Source: Streptomyces sp. BHT-5-2 (lineage in GTDB: Bacteria; Actinomycetota; Actinomycetes; Streptomycetales; Streptomycetaceae). Taken from it: a stretch of 64,000 nt of DNA. The translations under genes were made by a program, and so were the position numbers. Numbering within the stretch: the stretch's first letter is position 1; every line of letters starts with the position of its first letter. Of the stretch, positions 58,393-64,000 are shown piece by piece. The notes under the pieces were generated by a model. It saw only the letters and a program-made list of their open reading frames with translations, was not told the DNA's origin and did no database searches. The stretch covers positions 930,001 to 994,000 of the forward strand of contig NZ_CP081496.1 in assembly GCF_019774615.1 (NCBI RefSeq), written 5' to 3'.

Positions 58393-60672
58393 ATGCTTGG
58401 ATCGACTCACGGCACCCTCACCACGCACTCCCGGCCGGCCCGCGTCGTGGCCTGCGGGGAGCGCTCACCCCACACCGTCCACGGCGTCAGCGACCCCGGC
58501 GGGGCCGACGGCCCGGGGGCCGCCGGCGGCGACTCCGCGGCCGTCCGGGCCGTCGCCGACCGAGACGTCAGCGGCCGCCCGCTGTACGCACCCGTGCCGG
58601 ACCTGGACCGCTTCTTCCGGCCCGCGTCGGTGGCCGTGATCGGCGCCTCGGACAGCGAGGGCCGCCCCAACACCGGCATCACCCGGCAGCTGATCGCCTG
58701 GGCGGAACGGGTCGGCGCCCGGCTCCACCCCGTCAACCCCGGGCGCGAGCAGGTCTTCGGCCTGCCCTGCCACACCGGCGTCGCCGACCTGCCGGAGACC
58801 GTCGACCTCGCGGTGCTGCTGGTCGGCGACCCCCTGCCGGTCATCGGGCAACTGGCCGAGGCCAAGGTGAAGTTCGCGGTCGCCTTCGCCTCCGGTTTCG
58901 CCGAGACCGGCGAGGACGGCGCGGCCGCCCAGGCCCGGCTGGCCGAGGCCGTCGCCCGCTCGGGCCTGCGGCTGCTCGGTCCCAACACCAACCTCAACGC
59001 CTTCGAGAGGTTCCGCGACGACCTCGACGGGCCCGCCATCGCCCTGATCACGCAGTCGGGCCACCAGGGCCGGCCGGTCTTCACCCTCCAGGAGCTGGGC
59101 ATCCGCCTCTCACACTGGGCCCCGACCGGCAACGAGGCCGATCTGGAGACCGCCGACTTCCTCTCCTACTTCGCCTCCCGTCCCGAGGTCGGCGCGATCG
59201 CCGCGTATGTGGAAGGGCTCAAGGACGGCCGCAGCTTCCTGCTGGCCGCCGACCGCGCCGCCCGCAACAGGGTGCCGGTGGTCGTCGTCAAGGTCGGCCG
59301 CACCGAGACCGGCGCCCGGACCGCCGCCTCGCACACCGGCAAACTCACCGGCGCGGACGAGGTGGTGGACGCCGCGATGCGGCAGTTCGGCGTGATCCGG
59401 GTGGACGGCCTCGACGAACTCCAGGACACCGCGGCGCTGCTGGCGCGGGCCAGGAAACCCACCGCCGAGGGCGTCGCGGTGTATTCGATCTCCGGCGGCA
59501 CCGGCGCGCACTTCGCCGACCTGGCGGCCGCGGCGGGCCTGACCCTCCCCACGCTGTCCGACGCCAAGCAGACCGAACTCCACCAGTGGATACCGGGCTA
59601 CCTCAACGTCGCCAACCCGATCGACAACGGCGGGCACCCGGTCGGCGACCGGCGCGGCCGCAGGATCATCGACGCGATCCTCGCCGACCCGTCCGTGGGC
59701 GTCCTGATCTGCCCGATCACCGGCCCCTTCCCGCCCATGAGCGACAAGCTGGCACAGGACCTCGTCGACGCGGCGGAGCGCACGGACAAGCCGGTGTGCG
59801 TCGTCTGGGGCTCGCCGGTCGGCACCGAGGACGCCTATCGCCGCACCCTCCTCGGCTCCTCCCGGGTGGCGACCTTCCGCACCTTCGCCAACTGCATCAC
59901 CGCCGTCCGCGCCTATCTGGACCACCACCGCTTCACCGCCCACTACCGCTCCCCCTTCGACGACGCCCCCCGCACGCTCTCCCCCTCCGCCCGCAAGGCC
60001 CAGGCCCTGCTGCGCCCCGGCCGGCAGCTCAGCGAGCACGCGGCGAAGCAGCTGCTGCGCGCCTACGGCATCCGCGTACCGCGGGAACAGCTGGTGACCA
60101 GCGCGGCGGCGGCCGTCCGGGCGGCGAGCCTGGTCGGCTATCCGGTGGTGCTGAAGGGCTCCGGTCCGGAACTGGCCCACAAGACCGAACTCGGGCTCGT
60201 CAAGGTCGGGTTGACCTCGGCCAGCCAGGTCCGCGAGGCATACCGCGAGCTGACCGAGATCGCCCGCTACGAGGACCTGCCGCTGGACGGCGTCCTCGTC
60301 TGCCAGATGGTCGAACGCGGCGTCGAGATGGTCGTCGGCGTCACCCCCGACCCGCTCTTCGGGCCGACCGTCTCCGTCGGCCTCGGCGGAGTGCTGGTGG
60401 AGGTCCTCCAGGACCTCGCGGTGGGCGTCCCGCCCTTCGGGGAGCAGCACGCCCGCGCCATGCTCCGCCGGCTGCGCGGCCACGCCCTCCTGGAGGGCGT
60501 CCGCGGCATGCCGCCCGCGGACACCGACGCACTGGTCGAGACGGTGCTGCGGGTGCAGCGGATGGCGATGGAACTCGACGGCGAACTGGCGGAGTTGGAC
60601 ATCAATCCGCTGGTCGTCCTGGAACGCGGCCAGGGCGCGGTGGCCCTGGACGCCCTGGCGATCTGCCACTGA
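58393..60672 (+). CDS. NDP/ADP-forming acyl-CoA synthetase (acetate-CoA ligase family, fused subunits)
   Basis: A 759-aa enzyme. The first ~60 residues are variable. The CoA-binding Rossmann domain follows (FFRPASVAVIGASDSEGRPNTG near 78), then two succinyl-CoA-ligase-like domains (ALITQSGHQGRPVFTLQELG, with the His of the phosphohistidine region, and SISGGTGAHFADLAAAAGL). The C-terminal ATP-grasp domain (KQLLRAYGIRVPREQLV, YPVVLKGSGPELAHKTELG, ELDINPLVV) completes it. The reaction is acid + CoA + ATP to acyl-CoA + ADP + Pi, or the reverse. GGAG lies 12 nt before the ATG. It is co-oriented with the hydratase gene 74 bp downstream. Confidence 0.87.
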   Translation: MLGSTHGTLTTHSRPARVVACGERSPHTVHGVSDPGGADGPGAAGGDSAAVRAVADRDVSGRPLYAPVPDLDRFFRPASVAVIGASDSEGRPNTGITRQLIAWAERVGARLHPVNPGREQVFGLPCHTGVADLPETVDLAVLLVGDPLPVIGQLAEAKVKFAVAFASGFAETGEDGAAAQARLAEAVARSGLRLLGPNTNLNAFERFRDDLDGPAIALITQSGHQGRPVFTLQELGIRLSHWAPTGNEADLETADFLSYFASRPEVGAIAAYVEGLKDGRSFLLAADRAARNRVPVVVVKVGRTETGARTAASHTGKLTGADEVVDAAMRQFGVIRVDGLDELQDTAALLARARKPTAEGVAVYSISGGTGAHFADLAAAAGLTLPTLSDAKQTELHQWIPGYLNVANPIDNGGHPVGDRRGRRIIDAILADPSVGVLICPITGPFPPMSDKLAQDLVDAAERTDKPVCVVWGSPVGTEDAYRRTLLGSSRVATFRTFANCITAVRAYLDHHRFTAHYRSPFDDAPRTLSPSARKAQALLRPGRQLSEHAAKQLLRAYGIRVPREQLVTSAAAAVRAASLVGYPVVLKGSGPELAHKTELGLVKVGLTSASQVREAYRELTEIARYEDLPLDGVLVCQMVERGVEMVVGVTPDPLFGPTVSVGLGGVLVEVLQDLAVGVPPFGEQHARAMLRRLRGHALLEGVRGMPPADTDALVETVLRVQRMAMELDGELAELDINPLVVLERGQGAVALDALAICH

Positions 60673-60745
60673 CCGCCACCGCGCCGACCGCCCGGCCGAC
60701 CATCCGCCCGCCGCACTCCGCCCGCTTCCCTGGAGCCGCTCCCCC

Positions 60746-61639
60746 ATGACGTCCACACCTTCCCCCCGTCCCGCTGCCGCCGGCCCATCCGGCCCATCCG
60801 GCCCTGCCGATCCCTCCACTGCCGCCCGTCCGGCCGAACTCGCCGATCCCGTCGATTCATTGATACGGCACACCACTGACAACGGCGTCACCCAGCTCAC
60901 CCTCAACCGCCCGGACGCCCTCAACGCCCTCACCCCGGAGATGCGCGAACGCCTCGTCGGCCTGCTCGCCGACGCCTCCGCCGACCCGGGCGTGCGCGCC
61001 GTGGTGCTCACCGCGACCGGCAAGGGCTTCTGCGCCGGCGCCGACCTGCGCGGCGCGCCGGCCGCCGGCGACCGGGTCGCGGGCGACGTGGCGCGGCTGA
61101 TCCGGAACGGCGCCCAGCGTTTCATCGCCGCCGTGCTGGACTGCGAGAAGCCGGTGATCGCCGCCGTCAACGGCACCGCCGCCGGGATCGGCGCGCATCT
61201 CGCGTTCGCCTGCGACCTGGTGCTGGCCGCCGAATCGGCGCGCTTCATCGAGGTGTTCGTCCGCCGCGGCCTGGTCCCGGACGGCGGCGGCGGCTATCTG
61301 CTGCCGCGGCTCGTCGGCCCGCAGCGCGCCAAGGAGCTGATGTTCTTCGGTGACGCCGTACCGGCCGCCGACGCCGCCCGGCTGGGCCTGGTCAACCGGG
61401 TCGTGCCCGACGGGGAGTTGGCGCGGACCGCCCGGGAGTGGGCCGAGCGCCTCGCCGCCGGCCCCACCCGCGCCCTCGCCCTCACCAAAGCGCTGGTCAA
61501 CGCCTCCCTGGACGCCGACCGCGGTGCGGCCTTCGCGGCCGAGGCCACCGCCCAGGAGGTCAACATGGCGACGGCGGACGCCCGGGAAGGCGTCGCGTCC
61601 TTCGTCGAACGCCGCCGCCCCACGTTCCGGGGGAGGTGA
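60746..61639 (+). CDS. Enoyl-CoA hydratase family protein
   Basis: A crotonase-fold protein of 297 aa. An N-terminal Pro/Ser/Gly tail (~35 residues) precedes VTQLTLNRPDALNALTPEM. FCAGADLRGAPA near 93, VNGTAAGIGAHLAFACDLVLAAE near 130 (oxyanion hole) and the VRRGLVPDGGGGYLLPRLVG segment follow, and ASFVERRRPTF ends it. The second catalytic Glu position is replaced by the VPDGGG sequence, as in many isomerase-like or 2-(1,2-epoxyphenylacetyl)-CoA isomerase-like members. GGAG lies upstream of the ATG. It is the likely last gene of the operon from 58393. Confidence 0.87.
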   Translation: MTSTPSPRPAAAGPSGPSGPADPSTAARPAELADPVDSLIRHTTDNGVTQLTLNRPDALNALTPEMRERLVGLLADASADPGVRAVVLTATGKGFCAGADLRGAPAAGDRVAGDVARLIRNGAQRFIAAVLDCEKPVIAAVNGTAAGIGAHLAFACDLVLAAESARFIEVFVRRGLVPDGGGGYLLPRLVGPQRAKELMFFGDAVPAADAARLGLVNRVVPDGELARTAREWAERLAAGPTRALALTKALVNASLDADRGAAFAAEATAQEVNMATADAREGVASFVERRRPTFRGR

Positions 61640-61672
61640 AGCCCGCGCCCCCGGCCACCCGGTCCGGCTCGC

Positions 61673-62308
61673 TCACTCCCCCGGGCACTCCGGAACCTCC
61701 CGGGTATTACGGGTGCGCACCCCGGGCAGCCAGCCCTCCGCCCCCTGCCCGGTGCGCACCAGATACCACCGGGTGGAGGTGACGCCCTCTTCGTCCCGCA
61801 CCAGTTGTCCGTCCGACACCACGCACCGGGCCGTCACCACCTCCCCGTGCCACACCCGGCCCGTAAAGTTCCCGCGCGCCGCGTACGCCCGGTGCGGGTC
61901 CCGGGCCAGCCGCAGCGCGCACTCCAGGGTGTGCGGGGCGCGGCAGGCCGTCTCGCTGTTGTAGACCGTGAGCGGCACCGTGGGCGGCGGCCCGGCCGGT
62001 CTGACGTCCACGGCTCCCGGCCGCAGCAGCACCCACCACACCCCGAGGACCACCGCCGCCACGGCTGCCGCGACCGCCAGCGCGACGGCATACGGGCGCC
62101 GCCGCGGCAGCCCGACCACGGCGGCGCCGCCCCGGGGCGCCGGGCCCGCCGCCCGCCCGTCCCCCGCGGGCTCCCTGATCCGCTCCCAGAGGCCGCCGGG
62201 CGTCTCGATCGCCTCGTCGGCCGCCCGCAGTCTCGCCCGCAGCAGCGCCTCGGCCTCGTCCTGCCCGCCCGCGCCGTCCCGTGGCCCCGCGCCCACCGTG
62301 CCGCTCAC
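61673..62308 (-). CDS. Single-pass membrane protein encoded with ECF sigma factor (putative anti-sigma partner)
   Basis: A 211-aa protein. The N-terminal cytoplasmic part (~85 residues, AEALLRARLRAADEAIETPGGLWERIREP) is followed by one membrane segment (AVALAVAAAVAAVVLGVWWVLL). The outer ~110-residue domain has three cysteines and an SH3-like pattern (RWYLVRTGQGAEGWLPGVRT). The GTG start overlaps the sigma gene stop codon by 4 nt (GTGA), so they are made together; gene order and topology suggest an anti-sigma or sensor role. No zinc-binding HxxxCxxC motif is visible, so it is not the classic ZAS type. Confidence 0.75.
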   Translation of the reverse strand: MSGTVGAGPRDGAGGQDEAEALLRARLRAADEAIETPGGLWERIREPAGDGRAAGPAPRGGAAVVGLPRRRPYAVALAVAAAVAAVVLGVWWVLLRPGAVDVRPAGPPPTVPLTVYNSETACRAPHTLECALRLARDPHRAYAARGNFTGRVWHGEVVTARCVVSDGQLVRDEEGVTSTRWYLVRTGQGAEGWLPGVRTRNTREVPECPGE

Positions 62309-62976
62309 CTCCCGGCCTGCCCGTGCTCCGATTCAACGAGGTACGCGCGCAGCCTGTCCAGGGCCCGCGCCCGGTGCCGGGCGGCGGTGCCGCGGTGCAC
62401 CTTCATGATCTTCGCGGCCTGATCGATCGTGTACCCGTCCAGGTCGACGAGGATGACGATCCCCGCCTGCCGGTGCGAGAGCCGCCCCAGCAGCCGCACC
62501 GCCTCCAGCTCCGCGTGCCGCCGCGCGACCCCGCCGTCCCACTCGCCGAACCCGCCGCCGGCCGGCCCCGCGCCGCCGCCGACCCCCTCCACCTCGTCGA
62601 CCTCCTCCACCAGCACCTGCCGCCGCTCCTTGCGGTACGCGTCCCGGGCGACGCTGAGGACGGCGGTGAAGGCGTAGGCGTACGGCTCCGGGTGGGCGAG
62701 GAAGCGCTGTGGACGGGCGGCGAGCTTGAGGTACGCCTCGTGCACCACGTCCTCCGCGGACTGGCGCGTGCCGGCCAGCATCACGGCCCGGCGGTAGAGC
62801 CGCGGCAGCAGCCCGCAGAAGACCTCGTCGAACGCCGCCGACGGGGTGGCCCCGGAGCCCGGCGGGGCCCCGGACGCGGTCGGCTGCTGCGGCCGGGACG
62901 AACTGGCGGGGCCGCCCGGACGGGCCCCCTGGGAACCGGCGGCCGACCGGGAGGTCGGCGGTGTCGCATCGGCCAT
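62305..62976 (-). CDS. ECF-family RNA polymerase sigma factor
   Basis: A 223-aa protein. The first ~40 residues are a Ser/Gly/Pro-rich tail. Region 2 is FDEVFCGLLPRLYRRAVMLAG...AEDVVHEAYLKLAA, and region 4 is LGRLSHRQAGIVILVDLDGY followed by TIDQAAKIMKVHRGTAARHR. It is closest in style to the SigE-like ECF group of Streptomyces. The ATG at 62976 is preferred to 63048 because the upstream frame is not conserved in character; GGGGGAG lies 12 nt upstream. It is followed by the membrane partner. The 188-bp gap to the flavin reductase gene holds both promoters. Confidence 0.86.
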   Translation of the reverse strand: MADATPPTSRSAAGSQGARPGGPASSSRPQQPTASGAPPGSGATPSAAFDEVFCGLLPRLYRRAVMLAGTRQSAEDVVHEAYLKLAARPQRFLAHPEPYAYAFTAVLSVARDAYRKERRQVLVEEVDEVEGVGGGAGPAGGGFGEWDGGVARRHAELEAVRLLGRLSHRQAGIVILVDLDGYTIDQAAKIMKVHRGTAARHRARALDRLRAYLVESEHGQAGR

Positions 62977-63144
62977 GTACCGGAACACTCCCCCGTGCTT
63001 GGCTACGGCGCGGCCGAGGTGGAAGGTACCCGAGCGCTCGGCAGCCAATCAGGAACGCGTCCCCCAATCTCCCCCGAACCACCGTGATCCGGCCCGCGGG
63101 TCGCCGCCGAACCACCCGTGTGAGTGGCACCCGCCCCTTCCTAT

Positions 63145-63159
63145 CTGACGGGCCATCAG
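63145..63159. promoter_or_regulatory. Regulon palindrome L (CTGACGGGCCATCAG)
   Basis: One-mismatch copy ending 5 bp before the first ATG of the flavin reductase gene. Confidence 0.76.
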
Positions 63160-63164
63160 TTTCA

Positions 63165-63806
63165 ATGGGCGGCATGATGGGACACGCCGGAATGGCGGCC
63201 ACGGCCATCCGCTACCTCCGCTCCGTCGGCGCCCCCACCGCCGCGACCCCGACGGCCCCGCCCGCCCGCACCGCTGCCGCGCGCCCCTCGCTGCGCGCCG
63301 TCCGCGACGACGAGCGCGCCCCCCTGGACGCGGCCGAATTCCGCTCCGTCCTGGGACACTTCGCGAGCGGCGTCACGATCATCACGGCCCCCGGCGAGCC
63401 GGGTCCGGCCGGCTTCGCCTGCCAGTCCTTCGCCTCGCTCTCCCTGGACCCGCCCCTGGTGGCGTTCATGGTGGGCCGCACCTCGGCGACCTGGCCGCGT
63501 CTGGCGCGGGCCGGCGTCTTCTGCGTCAACGTCCTCGGTGCCGAGCAGGGCGGCCTCTGCCGCGCGTTCGCGGTCAGCGGCGCCGACAAGTTCGCCGGCG
63601 TCCGCCACACCCCGGCCCCGGTCACCGGTTCGCCCCGCCTCGCGGACGTCCCCGCCTGGATCGACTGCACGATCCACGCCGTCCACACCGGCGGCGACCA
63701 CCTCGTCGTCGTCGGCCGCGTCGAGGCCCTGGGCACCGACCCGGCCGCCGCGGAGCGGGGCCCGCTCCTCTTCCACCGGGGAGCGTTCGGCCGACTCGCC
63801 CCGTAG
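63165..63806 (+). CDS. Flavin reductase family protein (HsaB/HpaC-like)
   Basis: A 213-aa FMN-binding split-barrel protein. After a ~45-residue Ala/Pro/Arg-rich tail comes FRSVLGHFASGVTIIT, then FACQSFASLSLDPPLVAFMVGRTSATWPRL and FCVNVLGAEQGGLCRAFA. Partners of this family deliver reduced flavin to a separate monooxygenase such as HsaA or the LLM enzymes. The first ATG lies 5 bp after a regulon palindrome and has no ribosome site, so translation may be leaderless or start at a later ATG (63174 or 63177). A terminator overlaps its stop codon. Confidence 0.86.
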   Translation: MGGMMGHAGMAATAIRYLRSVGAPTAATPTAPPARTAAARPSLRAVRDDERAPLDAAEFRSVLGHFASGVTIITAPGEPGPAGFACQSFASLSLDPPLVAFMVGRTSATWPRLARAGVFCVNVLGAEQGGLCRAFAVSGADKFAGVRHTPAPVTGSPRLADVPAWIDCTIHAVHTGGDHLVVVGRVEALGTDPAAAERGPLLFHRGAFGRLAP

Positions 63807-63835
63807 GAGCGCCGCGCTCCGGGCGCCCTACGGGG
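63799..63835. terminator. Terminator overlapping the flavin reductase stop codon
   Basis: CCCCGTAGG (63799-63807) pairs with CCTACGGGG (63827-63835), with GCGCC/GGCGC-type pairing inside. The TAG stop codon is part of the left arm. Confidence 0.75.
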
Positions 63836-63892
63836 CCACGCGGCGGAACCGGGTGAGCGGCCGAAGGACCGCGGGGCACAGGGGTCGGGCTC

Positions 63893-64000
63893 CTAGCCCC
63901 CGAAGACCAGCACCGCCCGTGCCACCCGCCCGCCGTGGGTGTCGTCCGCGGCCTTGGCGAAGTCGTCCACTTCGTACGTCCGGGTCACCAACTCGTCCAG
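63893..64000 (-). CDS. Zinc-type alcohol dehydrogenase, C-terminal end only
   Basis: Only the last 35 residues are in the window: LDELVTRTYEVDDFAKAADD, then a Gly/Arg linker and RAVLVFGG. This is the usual C-terminus of medium-chain Zn-dependent alcohol dehydrogenases, where the last helix is followed by a Gly-Lys/Arg-x-x-R-x-V strand. The substrate cannot be told. It converges with the flavin reductase gene, with a terminator between. Confidence 0.7.
   Translation of the reverse strand: MDELVTRTYEVDDFAKAADDTHGGRVARAVLVFGG

Noticed and set aside
40016..63806. Complete sterol degradation cluster
   Set aside because: Ring-degradation genes, mce transport genes and the usual KstR motif are not seen; only side-chain-type functions are supported.

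Overview
The window is chromosomal DNA of a Streptomyces or very close relative. The evidence is very high G+C with strong third-position bias, Streptomyces-type regulator pairs (XRE/DUF5753 with DUF397), F420 enzymes, a Tat-exported protein, and the global antibiotic regulators AfsK, AfsS and AfsR. The species cannot be named from this sequence. I saw no rRNA, tRNA, CRISPR array, insertion sequence or plasmid origin.

Core segment 1 (1-15.4 kb): an ArnT-like membrane glycosyltransferase (cut by the window edge), a membrane-anchored DD-carboxypeptidase with a very long low-complexity cytoplasmic region, a GPP34 protein, an XRE-DUF5753/DUF397 pair, an aminotransferase, an ADP-ribosylglycohydrolase, a D-2-hydroxyacid dehydrogenase, fbiC (F0 synthase for cofactor F420) and a VOC protein. 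As I remember it, this order resembles the S. coelicolor region around SCO4423-SCO4442.

Accessory segment (15.7-33.8 kb): an F420-type LLM oxidoreductase and a Tat-exported PHP phosphoesterase. They are followed by a visibly lower-G+C stretch of XRE regulators and small proteins. Two small translationally coupled genes occur twice, at 19.7-20.2 kb (+) and 29.3-29.9 kb (-), each time divergent from an XRE regulator. The first copy continues into a radical SAM protein with six CXP motifs at its C-terminus and a PCMT-like methyltransferase. Between the copies lies a minus-strand catabolic set: LLM oxidoreductase, SDR, second LLM oxidoreductase, D-aminoacylase-like amidohydrolase and aldehyde dehydrogenase.

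Afs segment (35.6-51.4 kb): afsR, then afsS with a SARP-type direct repeat in its promoter, then a second DSH-repeat gene whose product carries a signal peptide, and about 9 kb further on afsK. The AfsK-AfsR-AfsS phosphorylation cascade is therefore encoded within 16 kb, but a CoA-thioester catabolic block (40-47 kb) sits between afsS and afsK.

Catabolic regulon (27-63 kb): acyl-CoA ligases, two Ltp2-like thiolase/aldolases, two DUF35 OB-fold partners, two enoyl-CoA hydratases, an acyl-CoA dehydrogenase, an F420 nitroreductase-type protein, a flavin reductase and an amidohydrolase. They resemble actinobacterial pathways that shorten CoA-activated side chains, as in sterol breakdown; the substrate is unknown. 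Twelve copies of one 15-bp palindrome, CTGACG-N3-CGTCAG or a close variant, lie just upstream of these genes and of the two LLM genes in the accessory segment. This points to one regulon under one repressor, possibly the TetR protein at 52.2 kb. The window ends with a lone pyridoxamine-phosphate-oxidase-like gene, an ECF sigma factor with a membrane partner, and the 3' end of an alcohol dehydrogenase.
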